From G963668345 sp965206025 (GTDB lineage: Bacteria > Acidobacteriota > Terriglobia > Bryobacterales > UBA6623): a DNA stretch of 64,000 nucleotides. The notes beneath the pieces were generated by a model that was given only the letters and a program-made list of their open reading frames with translations, had not been told where the DNA came from and did no database searches. Shown here piece by piece: positions 9,090-16,624 of the stretch (position 1 is the first letter of the stretch; each line of letters begins with the position of its first letter). The stretch spans positions 1,488,001 through 1,552,000 of the forward strand of contig CBDBIU010000004.1 in NCBI GenBank assembly GCA_965206025.1. Direction: 5' to 3'. The position numbers were made by a program, and so were the translations under genes.

Positions 9090-10199
9090 ATGGCTGATGA
9101 TCTCATTGCCGTCGCCATGAGCGGCGGCGTGGATAGCTCGACGGTTGCCGGTCTGCTCAAAAAGCAGAACCAACGCATCGTCGGGCTGACGATGCAGCTC
9201 TGGAACCAGCGCCGCTTCCCGGAGCTGGCGGTCGAGGGTGCAACGTCCGGACGCTGCTGCTCGCTCGACGACGTCTACGACGCCCGCCACGTTGCCGAGC
9301 ATCTCGGCATCCCCTACTACGTCGTCAATTTCGAAGACGGGTTTGAAAAAGAAGTCGTCGAACCTTTCGTCAACGATTACCTCGCGGGCAGAACACCGAT
9401 TCCCTGCACGCTGTGTAACAACTTCGTCAAGTTCGACCAATTCGTTCGGCTGGCCGAGCAGGTGGGTGCGTCGCGTATCGCCACCGGACATTACGCTCGC
9501 ATCGACTTCGACCCCGCCGGCGGCCGTTACCTGTTGCGCCGCGGCGTCGATACGTCCAGAGACCAGTCGTATTTTCTTTTCGGGCTTACTCAGCTTCAGT
9601 TGGAGCGCAGCTTGTTTCCTCTCGGGGGCGTGCCCAAGTCGGAAGTTCGCCGCCTGGCCGCCGAAATGGGGCTTCCCGTAGCTCACAAGGGTGAGAGCCA
9701 CGAGATCTGCTTTGTGCCCAACGGCGACTACGCTCGCTTTGTGGAACTTTACGTCGAGAGCAAGGGGTCCGAACGCAAGGAGTCATCCGGAGAGATTGTT
9801 TCCGAGGATGGCCGTGTGCTCGGCGAGCACACGGGCATCCATCACTATACGATCGGCCAACGGCGCGGACTGGGGGTTGCCACCGGGCGGCCCATGTATG
9901 TCGTCAAGATTGAACCCGCCGGCCAACGGGTCGTCGTCGGGGACGGGCAGGCGCTGCTTCGCAAGCAGTTTCCAGCCGGTGGCGTCAATTGGATAGCGGT
10001 GGAACATCTCCGCGAGCCGCTGCGCGTCGAGGTCAAGATCAGGCACCAGTTCAAACCGGCCTGGGCCGAGGTCCGCCCGACATCGGATCCTCAGCGCGTC
10101 GAAGTCGAGTTCGACCAGCCGCAACGGGCGGTCACGCCCGGTCAAGCCGCCGTCTTTTACGATGGCGATCTAGTGCTCGGCGGCGGCTGGATCGAGTAG
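9090..10199 (+). CDS. mnmA: tRNA-specific 2-thiouridylase MnmA
   Basis: Adds the sulfur of 2-thiouridine at wobble position 34 of tRNA-Lys, -Glu and -Gln using ATP and persulfide sulfur. The PP-loop motif SGGVDSS is at residues 11-17. The catalytic Cys pair is Cys 106 in the TPIPCTLCN motif and the distal Cys in GESHEICFVP, and the C-terminal barrel has HYTIGQRRGLGV. ATG 9090 is chosen because it places MADDLIAVAMSGG at the N-terminus; the longer reading frame runs into the repeat. 369 residues is normal for the family. It sits downstream of the cysteine desulfurase gene that probably feeds it. Confidence 0.95.
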   Translation: MADDLIAVAMSGGVDSSTVAGLLKKQNQRIVGLTMQLWNQRRFPELAVEGATSGRCCSLDDVYDARHVAEHLGIPYYVVNFEDGFEKEVVEPFVNDYLAGRTPIPCTLCNNFVKFDQFVRLAEQVGASRIATGHYARIDFDPAGGRYLLRRGVDTSRDQSYFLFGLTQLQLERSLFPLGGVPKSEVRRLAAEMGLPVAHKGESHEICFVPNGDYARFVELYVESKGSERKESSGEIVSEDGRVLGEHTGIHHYTIGQRRGLGVATGRPMYVVKIEPAGQRVVVGDGQALLRKQFPAGGVNWIAVEHLREPLRVEVKIRHQFKPAWAEVRPTSDPQRVEVEFDQPQRAVTPGQAAVFYDGDLVLGGGWIE

Positions 10200-10326
10200 C
10201 GGCGTCAGCCATTCCGCAGCGCTTACGCGGAAGCGCCGGCTTGCATCCGAAGAACCGGGCCGGCGGGCTCAAGTTCTATCGGCGCCGGATCGATAATGAC
10301 CGTAGAGAGAGGAACCGTCGAATCCG

Positions 10327-10644
10327 ATGCATAAATACGTTGTCTGCGGACCGCAGGGCTGCGGCAAAGGCACCCAAAGCGAGCTACTTTGCCGCGATTA
10401 CGACTTCGTCCACATCTCGATCGGTGAAATCTTCCGCCGGCACGTTCGAAACCACACCAAGCTGGCGGCGAGAATCCGTCACATCACCGAGCAAGGACTT
10501 CTGGTTCCCAACGACATTGTCGAACAAATCGTGCGCAAGCGCCTCGAAGAGCATGACTGGAACTACGGTTTGTGCTCGACGGTTTTCCGCGAACCCAGCG
10601 GCAGGCGGAGTATCTTTTCGAGAACTGGAACCTGGACAAGGTGA
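10327..10644 (+). CDS. adk: Adenylate kinase, N-terminal part (frameshifted)
   Basis: The first ~82 residues are adenylate-kinase sequence: P-loop GPQGCGKGTQ at residues 8-17, then the AMP-binding region HISIGEIFRRHV. After HDWNYG the frame should read FVLDGFPRTQRQ, but the DNA at 10569-10571 has TTT followed by GTGCTCGACGG, one T short, so translation slides into an unrelated tail and stops at 10644. The rest of the enzyme continues in the next frame (10572-10967). Adding one T restores a single protein of about 213 residues. A one-base homopolymer deletion in an essential enzyme argues for a sequencing error, unless another adk exists. Confidence 0.8.
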   Translation: MHKYVVCGPQGCGKGTQSELLCRDYDFVHISIGEIFRRHVRNHTKLAARIRHITEQGLLVPNDIVEQIVRKRLEEHDWNYGLCSTVFREPSGRRSIFSRTGTWTR

Positions 10645-10967
10645 TCTACCTCGACATCCCCGACGAAGTGGTGTCCGGGCGAGTCATGCATCGGGCCAGG
10701 GTCGGGGAGGGTAGCCGCTTCACGAAGCGGGTTGACGACGACCCCGAGGCGCTGACCACCCGACTCCGTGAATACCACGAAAAGACGCAACCGCTTCTGG
10801 ATCTCTACCGCGAAAAGGAAATACTGATCACCATAGACGCGAACCGCCCGATCCCGCGAATCTACGAGGAGATCCGCTTGCGTCTAAGCCTGCCGGCGCC
10901 GGAAAACCATGGTCAGTCGGCACACACCGAAAGCCTCGAGAGTCTGTCGAAGGTTTCCCAAAGCTGA
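10572..10967 (+). CDS. adk: Adenylate kinase, C-terminal part (frameshifted)
   Basis: Begins in the conserved LDGFPRT motif of adenylate kinase and continues through the VIYLDIPDEVV strand, the Arg-containing RFTKRVDDDPEALTTRLREYHEKTQPLLDLYR block and the terminal helix. The protein is of the short or modified-lid kind: I do not see a four-Cys zinc lid. Together with 10327-10568 it interconverts ATP + AMP and 2 ADP, or acts as a related nucleoside monophosphate kinase. The last 25 residues are an unusual Ser/Glu-rich tail. Confidence 0.78.
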   Translation: MLDGFPRTQRQAEYLFENWNLDKVIYLDIPDEVVSGRVMHRARVGEGSRFTKRVDDDPEALTTRLREYHEKTQPLLDLYREKEILITIDANRPIPRIYEEIRLRLSLPAPENHGQSAHTESLESLSKVSQS

Positions 10968-10999
10968 GATCACTGCCCAGGTTCAACGGCGAGGCCTAT

Positions 11000-11040
11000 C
11001 ACGAACTTCGCCTCGCCAGGTGGCGAGAAATGCAGGCTAG
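11000..11040. repeat. Remnant of the CTAG-bounded MITE-like repeat
   Basis: Only the right arm survives (GGTGGCGAGAAATGCAGGCTAG-like end), fused to a short inverted piece of the left end (ACTTCGCCTCGCCA). It looks like an internally collapsed copy. Confidence 0.6.
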
Positions 11041-11351
11041 TCAGTCTCCCCGCTCCCGGACCACCGTAACCCATTGACTACAAGTCGGTTCCGCGAAATT
11101 GGGTTGGTTTCTCTTTTTCTTAATTCGCCCGTCGAGCGTCGTGCCGGGCTCGTGGTCTCCTCCTTCAGAATAGCGAGCGTGTCAAGTGTCTCCGTGGCGC
11201 GATGAACGATCGGCCTCGACTCGGGGTGGGAAGGAGGCTGGCCCCTGTGTCATCCTTCTCCCAGGCGAGGGGCGAGAAAAGGCCGCAGGTCTGGGCCAAA
11301 CGACGGCCCAGGCCCTTATAGTTTCTACTGAAGGGGATTTACTACGGGCTC

Positions 11352-11399
11352 GATATCGCCCCGAATGGCGACACGGCACGCAAGAATGCGTGCGCCACA
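11352..11399. repeat. Double-hairpin REP-like repeat (family 2)
   Basis: ATCGCCCCGAATGGCGACA followed by GGCACGCAAGAATGCGTGC. The second half is a near-perfect hairpin. Related to the copies at 8750, 23383 and 23697. Confidence 0.65.
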
Positions 11400-11507
11400 A
11401 AAGCAGAAGGCCGCGGATCCGGCAAAACGACGGCCCGGCCGCTTTTTCTCTTGACAGCTCAACTCAGATGCCTGCGCTACGGGCTCGCGAAATACAGTGG
11501 TTTTGGA

Positions 11508-11533
11508 ACACGGGCACAGCATGCTGTGCCCCT
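11508..11533. repeat. GC-rich palindrome (family 3)
   Basis: GGGCACAGCATGCTGTGCCC followed by CTAC is a perfect 20-base palindrome. Close relatives are at 43708-43731 (GGGCACGGCATGCCGTGCCC-like) and, degraded, near 5080 and 52590. Confidence 0.65.
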
Positions 11534-11674
11534 ACGGTCCGCACGCATGCCATGTCACAACAGTTTGCGAGACTCAGCAGATCCCCAGGGCGAGCCTCGA
11601 CCTCGGTCGGCCCTGCTCTCACGCGGAAGATCCATTGCATCCCGAGAGTGGGGGGCGTACAATCCCCTCGGTAG

Positions 11675-12907
11675 GTGAGCGAAATGGAAAATCCCGAGCA
11701 AGACAACAACCCCCGGTCCGCCGGCGTCAGCCGCAGGACGTTCCTTGGCGGTACGCTTTCTCTGACCGCCGCCGCGGCGGGCAACGCCGCTTCAGCCGCG
11801 CAGCCACCGATACCGAGCACGGCGGGCAAGAAGATCGGATTCCCCCTGTGGTGCGACAAAGGCGGGCTCATTGATCCGACCGAACCGGGGGACGAAAAGA
11901 AGGTCAGGGATTTCGTCCGGAAATGCGCCGACCACGGGGTGACGAGGCTCTTCCCGTGGACCGGGTCGCGCGTGCTGGTAGAAGCCGCTCGCGAAAAGAA
12001 CATCGAGGTCCATCCGTATCTGGCTTTCAACTCTCATGGTCGAAAGAACGTGAGGTACACCTGGTCCGTCAACTACGTTGGGCCGCCTATAGGGACGCCC
12101 GAAGCCAAGGACATCCTAGATCACCATCGCCCCATCTGGGCCCATCGGCGCTATTCAGCAGGGGTGAGCGAATTCGCCAAGCAGCATCCCGAGTGGTGGG
12201 CTCTCGACCGTCAGCTAACCAAGGAGCTCGACGTCGGCCGAAAGCGCGTCATGAGCCTAGCCGTGCCCGAGGTACGCGCTTATGAAAACAGACAGTACTT
12301 GTCGCTGCTCGAGGACACCGGCGGAGACGGTGTTCAAGTAGAGTTCATTTCCGAGAATAAGGATGAGGATGGCGTGGCGATCTTCGGTTACGAGCAGCCG
12401 ATGGTCACCGCATATCGGGAGAAGTTCGGGAAGAGTCCCCTTAAGCTGGCCAACAACGATCCTGGTTGGGTGCGGTTCCGCGCGGACCAGGTCACGACAT
12501 GCCTACGGGAGTTGCGGCAGAGGCTGAAGGATAAGTTTCCGCGGGCGCTCTTATCGGTAACGGTGATTGACCGCGACCGGGAGGACTACATCAAAGTCGG
12601 CCAGGACTTGCGTCGTTGGGTCGAGGAAGGTTTGATCGACGAGCTTTACGTGTGGTTCCGCACGACCTCGGACATGGGTACGCTGGAACGCCACGTCAAG
12701 CAGGCCGCGGAAATCGTAGCCGGCCGCGTCCCTCTGATTGCCGAGATTTCCTGCTATCACCCTGGAAGCATCCAGGACCCGAAACGAATGGTCGAGGCCG
12801 CCCGCCGCGTGCGAGCCGGCGGAGCGGACGCGGTCGGAATCTACCGCAGCCACGCGGTCGATCAGCTGGATTTGTGGTCCGCTGTCGAGCAAATCGCGCA
12901 ACTTTGA
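11675..12907 (+). CDS. Tat-exported TIM-barrel protein (putative glycoside-hydrolase-like)
   Basis: A twin-arginine signal, SRRTFLGGTLSL with an Ala-rich h-region, spans residues 19-43, so the folded protein is probably exported by Tat. The mature part reads as a beta/alpha barrel: GVTRLFPWTG, KNIEVHPYLAFNSHG, then HPEWWALDRQ, VPEVRAYENRQYLSLLEDTGGDGVQVEFI, and IDELYVWFRTTSD. This layout resembles the GHL10/DUF187-type family of hypothetical glycoside hydrolases. Candidate acids include Glu in VQVEFI and Glu in IAEISCY. No cysteine-rich or carbohydrate-binding module is attached. The substrate is unknown; the neighbouring TonB receptor locus and second Tat glycosidase suggest polysaccharide breakdown. 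Assignment rests on motif texture, not on alignment. Confidence 0.7.
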   Translation: MSEMENPEQDNNPRSAGVSRRTFLGGTLSLTAAAAGNAASAAQPPIPSTAGKKIGFPLWCDKGGLIDPTEPGDEKKVRDFVRKCADHGVTRLFPWTGSRVLVEAAREKNIEVHPYLAFNSHGRKNVRYTWSVNYVGPPIGTPEAKDILDHHRPIWAHRRYSAGVSEFAKQHPEWWALDRQLTKELDVGRKRVMSLAVPEVRAYENRQYLSLLEDTGGDGVQVEFISENKDEDGVAIFGYEQPMVTAYREKFGKSPLKLANNDPGWVRFRADQVTTCLRELRQRLKDKFPRALLSVTVIDRDREDYIKVGQDLRRWVEEGLIDELYVWFRTTSDMGTLERHVKQAAEIVAGRVPLIAEISCYHPGSIQDPKRMVEAARRVRAGGADAVGIYRSHAVDQLDLWSAVEQIAQL

Positions 12908-12954
12908 TCGGCAACCGGCGAGTTCCATTCGGCAACCCCAAAACGCGGAACTGC

Positions 12955-13764
12955 TCAGAGCTCGAGCTTGCCGTCGAAAACCATGTCTTTCAGCTTGAAC
13001 TTGCGCTTGAGCGTCATCGGCCCGAGCTTCATCTCGAACTCTACGTTCTTGTCTTCGAGGGCGATCGGATCGGTACGCGGAAAGGACAAAAACAAGGTGA
13101 CAGACTCCCGCTTATGCATTTGGACGATCTCAGGCCGAATGAGATCCTTGTTCTTGCGCTTCAGGGAGGTGGTTTCCTTGAAACGATCCGTGTTTTGCGT
13201 CATGCCGGCCATCCGGCCCGAGAACCCGGCCACCGCTACGACGTAGTGCGTCTCGCGGCTTTCAAGGAACTGCTTGGCTTCCGCGGCCGTGTGGGCCTCG
13301 CTGCCGAAACGGCCTCTCATCAGGGCTTGCTTGATGGGCAGGGCGCTGGACCACTGAATCGTAAGTTCAGGGGAGGGAGGCATGCGGCCGCCACCGGCGC
13401 GGTTGTAGCCGCCGCCACCGCGGGAAGCTCCGCCGCCACCACCACCACCGCCACCGAATCCTCCGCCACCGCCGCCTCCGCCACCACCGCCACCGCCACC
13501 ACCGCCTCCGCCACCACCGCCGCCAAATCCTCCGCCGCCGCCACGGCCCCCGCCGGCTCCGCCGCGAGACCCTTGTCCACCGGAGCCGCCCATGCCCCCG
13601 AAGCTGAGGGTGACCTTTTTCGCCCAGGGAGAATTGTTAAGGATTCTGCGGACTTCCTTCGCGCTCCACTCGGTGTAATCTTTCGTCTCCCAAAAGTTCG
13701 CGGCCGAAAGGATGGCCGCCCCAACCAGACCAAGTCCGAAAAGTTTAAGTTCGGGTTTCATCAT
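12955..13764 (-). CDS. Membrane-anchored protein with poly-glycine tract
   Basis: Starts with a signal or anchor segment (LKLFGLGLVGAAILSAANF), then WSAKEVRRILNNSPWAKKVTL, a block I recognise from exported proteins of Acidobacteria-like genomes, then a Gly-dominated stretch of about 70 residues (roughly residues 60-130) encoded by GGN codons (13403-13600), and a C-terminal beta-rich domain (VVAVAGFSGRMAG, VTLFLSFPRTDPIALEDKNVEFEMKLG). ATG 13764 is chosen because AGGAGGT sits 8 bases upstream; the longer frame would start in a repeat. Function unknown. The tract is a trinucleotide-type repeat and its exact length may be unreliable. Confidence 0.7.
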   Translation of the reverse strand: MMKPELKLFGLGLVGAAILSAANFWETKDYTEWSAKEVRRILNNSPWAKKVTLSFGGMGGSGGQGSRGGAGGGRGGGGGFGGGGGGGGGGGGGGGGGGGGGGFGGGGGGGGGASRGGGGYNRAGGGRMPPSPELTIQWSSALPIKQALMRGRFGSEAHTAAEAKQFLESRETHYVVAVAGFSGRMAGMTQNTDRFKETTSLKRKNKDLIRPEIVQMHKRESVTLFLSFPRTDPIALEDKNVEFEMKLGPMTLKRKFKLKDMVFDGKLEL

Positions 13765-13778
13765 TAGAGGTATACCTC

Positions 13779-13835
13779 CTAGCCCGCTTTTCTCGCGAGC
13801 TGACGGTCGCAGCTTGCCGCGCGCCGCCCGTGTCA
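13779..13835. repeat. Truncated end of the CTAG-bounded repeat
   Basis: CTAGCCCGCTTTTCTC at the left is followed by CTGACGGTCG, which belongs to the right arm in other copies, so the middle has been lost. The CTAG lies only 15 bases before the start codon of the poly-Gly protein and abuts its ribosome-binding site. Confidence 0.55.
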
Positions 13836-13943
13836 TCAGTTTACCGGGCTTGATCCCGCTCCCGGTTGCGCTGTCTCTGGGCGCCTCGACCTTTGGCTTT
13901 CTCCGTTATCTCATACCGGGGGCCCTGAGGCCCCTCAACGATT

Positions 13944-15251
13944 CTACGCAGCCGTCGCCGCATCGGACAACAGCCCCGGAAGCCGCATTTCCACGGTCAG
14001 CCCCGGACTCGAATTCCGCGCCCGGAGATCACCGTGGTGCAGCTCCACCGCTCGCCGCGCTATGGAAAGTCCCAGCCCGACGCCGCCACTGGACCGATCG
14101 CGATCCCCGTTGACACGATAGAAAGGATCGAAGATTCTATCGAGATCTTCCGCCGGAACACCCGGCCCGCGATCGCGAACGGAAATCACGGCGGTCTCGC
14201 CGCTCCGATCCAGCATGACCTCAACCGACGTGCTCTCCGCCGCATAGCGAATGGCATTGCGAACTAGGTTTTCGACGGCGCGGCGAAGAAGTTCCGGGTC
14301 AGCGAGGACCGCGATGCCCGAAGGCGCTCGCAGATCCAACTCGCAGTCTCTTGCCTGGGCCTCGATAGCACAGTCCTCCGCCACCTCCGCAAGCAGAGAG
14401 TGCAAATCGACCGGCACTTTCTGGAGATTCCCCGCTTCACCTTCCGCGCGGGTCAGTTGAAGCAGCTCTCCGATCAAAGCGTTGAGGCGTTCGCACTCTT
14501 TGCGGATCTGCTCCAGGGCAGCGGGCCGATCCGCTTCCGACTGTATGAGAGCGGCGGCGACATTCAACCTCGCCAGCGGTGAGCGCAGCTCATGCGATAC
14601 GTCTTGCAAGAGGCGCCGCTCCGCGGCCAGCAATAGTTCGATGCGTTCCGCCATGCGGTCGAAAGATCGGGCCACCTTGCCCAACTCGTCTCCCCGCTTC
14701 GACCCCGTACGGGCGGAAAGATCGCCCTCCCCAAATCGTTCCACCGTCTTCTCCAACTCCCGCAATGGCGACGTGAGATAAAACGCCAGCGCGGAGGAGA
14801 GCAAAATACTCACCGCCAGAACCCAGAGATGCTGGGGATGGAAGAACCAGAAAGCCGAGTCTTGCCGCGGGATGCGGACGATGAAACGATATTCACCATC
14901 GGTCGAAACGAGCGTCCAGGGGCCTCCCGTTCGAAAGAAAAACCGCCAGGGACTGCGTTTGGTCGACTTCCAATGAGATAAGTCTTCCCCTGTCAGTAGA
15001 TTTCGCCCCTCGGAATCCGTGAAACTATACTCCGCCCCGATGCCGGTATTTCGGCGACTCAGGAAAGCGGCAAGAGCCGTCTTGCCGCCGGTTTCGTAAG
15101 TATGCCGCGCTTCCTGCAAAAGGAAACTCGGCCGCCGAAGCCGACGCGAAGAGGAGTCGATGGTCATCGCGGTAATCACAAAAAAACCGACGAAGGTGAT
15201 GGCAATGGTGGCCGCGAACCAGAGCAAGATGCGGCTGAAAAGGGATTTCAT
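13944..15251 (-). CDS. cpxA: CpxA-like sensor histidine kinase
   Basis: Transmembrane segments at about residues 5-27 and 155-175 flank a periplasmic sensor of roughly 125 residues. A HAMP linker (LTSPLRELEKTVERFGEGDLSAR) follows, then the H-box DVSHELRSPLARL, the N-box NLVRNAIRYA, the G1 motif RDRGPGVP and the G2 motif GGVGLGLSIA. The HAMP and H-box wording is close to envelope-stress kinase CpxA. ATG at 15249-15251 overlaps the stop of the upstream response regulator (ATGA), so the two are translationally coupled; the longer frame lies inside the regulator. The signal sensed is not known. Confidence 0.85.
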   Translation of the reverse strand: MKSLFSRILLWFAATIAITFVGFFVITAMTIDSSSRRLRRPSFLLQEARHTYETGGKTALAAFLSRRNTGIGAEYSFTDSEGRNLLTGEDLSHWKSTKRSPWRFFFRTGGPWTLVSTDGEYRFIVRIPRQDSAFWFFHPQHLWVLAVSILLSSALAFYLTSPLRELEKTVERFGEGDLSARTGSKRGDELGKVARSFDRMAERIELLLAAERRLLQDVSHELRSPLARLNVAAALIQSEADRPAALEQIRKECERLNALIGELLQLTRAEGEAGNLQKVPVDLHSLLAEVAEDCAIEAQARDCELDLRAPSGIAVLADPELLRRAVENLVRNAIRYAAESTSVEVMLDRSGETAVISVRDRGPGVPAEDLDRIFDPFYRVNGDRDRSSGGVGLGLSIARRAVELHHGDLRARNSSPGLTVEMRLPGLLSDAATAA

Positions 15252-15937
15252 CGAACTGCTTCCTCGACGGGCAAACAAAACTGATAACCCACGCCGCGGA
15301 TCGTCTTGATCAGGGTTCGATCCGCCTCCAGTTTCTTGCGCAGGTGACTGATGTGGACGTCGATCGACCGGTCGAACGCCGAGGCTTTCCTGTCGTAGAG
15401 GCGTTCGGTGATGGCGTCGCGCGAGACCACCGCGCCGGCCGAGCGCATGAGCATCTCAAGGATGTCGAACTCCAGCGTGGTTAGGGTGACCATTCGGCTA
15501 TCGACGAACCCTTGCCGAGCTGCAAAGTCCAACCCGACCCCATTGACCTCCAAGCGGCGAGGGGCGGAAGCCGACTGCGATTTAGCGCGTCGAAGGATGG
15601 CTCGTATGCGCGCCGCCAACTCGTGGGGGTTAAACGGCTTCAATAAATAGTCGTCCGCGCCGAGTTCCAACCCTACGATGCGATCTACGTCCTCTCCGCG
15701 AGCGGTCAGCATCAGAATGGGGATTTGGCTCTCTTGGCGAATCTGACGCAGTATCTCAAAACCGTCCAGGCCCGGGAGCATGACATCGAGGACCACAAGG
15801 TCGTGACCGCCCTCCAGAGCCCGCCTTAAGCCGCGCGTCCCCTCGTATTCACGGTCAAGATGGTAGCCCTCCTTTTTGAGAAATTTCTCTAGGAGAACGC
15901 CCAACTCCACGTCGTCATCGATCAGCAGTACCTGCAC
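15248..15937 (-). CDS. cpxR: OmpR/CpxR-family response regulator
   Basis: The receiver domain has the acidic pair IDDD at residues 6-9, phospho-acceptor Asp 51 in VVLDVMLPG, Thr in LTARGE and Lys in LLKPFNP. The C-terminal winged helix carries SHLRKKLEADRTLIKTIRGVGYQF. The start is a GTG with GAGGTA directly before it. First gene of a two-gene operon with the sensor kinase. Upstream, a 10-bp-phased direct repeat (ACAAAGCTTC ACAAAGCTTA on the plus strand) is typical of sites for this regulator class and suggests autoregulation; the whole segment is duplicated in tandem. Confidence 0.9.
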   Translation of the reverse strand: MQVLLIDDDVELGVLLEKFLKKEGYHLDREYEGTRGLRRALEGGHDLVVLDVMLPGLDGFEILRQIRQESQIPILMLTARGEDVDRIVGLELGADDYLLKPFNPHELAARIRAILRRAKSQSASAPRRLEVNGVGLDFAARQGFVDSRMVTLTTLEFDILEMLMRSAGAVVSRDAITERLYDRKASAFDRSIDVHISHLRKKLEADRTLIKTIRGVGYQFCLPVEEAVR

Positions 15938-15969
15938 TACCTCGAATGTAGCAGGACAGGCAAGGGCGA

Positions 15970-15997
15970 ACCGTAAATTCTGAACAAAGCTTCACAA
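15970..15997 (-). promoter_or_regulatory. Candidate autoregulated promoter of the two-component operon
   Basis: Read on the minus strand, TTGTGA (15997-15992), 16 bases, TACGGT (15975-15970). The -35 lies inside the direct repeat of two AAGCTTTGT half-sites spaced by 10 bp, the arrangement used by PhoB/OmpR-type activators. It would place the transcript start about 30 bases before the GTG codon. Confidence 0.4.
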
Positions 15998-16149
15998 AGC
16001 TTAATCTCGCGGAAAAGTTGTTTTCGCGTTATCCGGGTATGCTGAAGAGACCAACAGCTCGTTTTCTGAACAAAGCTTCACAAAGCTTAATCTCGCGGAA
16101 AAGTTGTTTTCGCGTTATCCGGGTATGCTGAAGAGACCAACAGCTCGTG
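15978..16149. repeat. 86-bp tandem duplication upstream of the response regulator
   Basis: Two essentially identical 86-base units (15978-16063 and 16064-16149) lie head to tail. Each contains the ACAAAGCTTC ACAAAGCTTA direct repeat, so the operon is preceded by four half-sites. Only the promoter-proximal unit is followed by a plausible -10. Near identity means either a recent duplication or an assembly artefact. Confidence 0.9.
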
Positions 16150-16179
16150 GCGATAGTCGTGTAGGAGCGAAAAACGGGG

Positions 16180-16350
16180 ACTGCCATCAATTCGCTCCTC
16201 GTCATGGACTAGAAAAATGCACTTAGCCGGAAGCGAATTGGCTGGCTGGAAGGCGTAAAAAAATACTGGAACAGCCAGCCGTGGCGGGTGAAGATCGATG
16301 AATCCAAGAAGCTTAGGAGGCGCGCCGCTTGTGGCAGTCCCGACTTTTTC
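16180..16350. repeat. Hairpin-bearing REP-like segment (copy 1 of 2)
   Basis: CAATTCGCT and AGCGAATTG form an inverted pair about 45 bases apart, followed by GCTGGCTG; 85 bases further comes CCGCTTGTGGCAGTCCCGAC. The segment at 63620-63815 shares both pieces (one inverted), including GCCGGAAGCGAATTGGCTGG exactly. No coding role is evident. Confidence 0.45.
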
Positions 16351-16402
16351 ACACTTCTGTCTGTACCCGATTTTTCGCAACCTTCGCTTTTACCACGGGC
16401 TG

Positions 16403-16602
16403 CTAGCCCGCTTTTCTCACCGCGCGGCGAGGCGAAGTGCGTGAGAAGCCCGTCAGTACAAGGAGCGCGCCGCTCGGCGCCGCATTTCTTGAGTAATGCG
16501 AGCGTACTTGAACAGTACGTTGAGCACGGCGAGCAAGCGCAACGCAGTAATGGCGGGCTTATTGCGTGCTTCGACCGTCAGGTGGTGAGAAATGAGGGCT
16601 AG
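16403..16602 (+). repeat. CTAG-bounded MITE-like repeat, subfamily A
   Basis: A complete 200-bp copy: CTAG, arm CCCGCTTTTCTCACC, core with GTGCGTGAGAAGCCCGTCAG and GAACAGTACGTTGAGCACGG, inverted arm GGTGGTGAGAAATGAGGGCT, AG. It ends 22 bases before the DUF5666 gene start. Confidence 0.85.
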
Positions 16603-16624
16603 GGTCGCGAGATGAGAGGTTGGC

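Larger units (their letters stand above)
10968..11674. other. Repeat-bearing intergenic region
   Basis: About 700 bases without a recognisable gene. It holds a 40-base remnant of the CTAG-bounded repeat (11000-11040), a family-2 double hairpin (11352-11399) and a palindromic segment around GGGCACAGCATGCTGTGCCC (11508-11533). Small reading frames here have no gene-like features. Confidence 0.5.

Noticed and set aside
13403..13600. A CRISPR-like or minisatellite array.
   Set aside because: The periodicity is three bases and codes for glycine; there are no repeats with spacers.
12616..13767. A 383-residue plus-strand reading frame rich in Ala/Thr opposite the poly-Gly gene.
   Set aside because: It is the antisense of the GGN tract. 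Composition is explained by the complementary strand, and the minus-strand gene has a signal sequence and a strong Shine-Dalgarno site.
16288..16602. A possible small protein family: reading frames near 8.7-9.0, 16.3-16.6 and 60.1-60.36 kb encode nearly the same peptide (SPRGEAKCVRGPSVQGARRS-like).
   Set aside because: The shared peptide is just one translation of the CTAG-bounded repeat, which occurs in both orientations and has indels that are not multiples of three. No start or ribosome-binding site is conserved.
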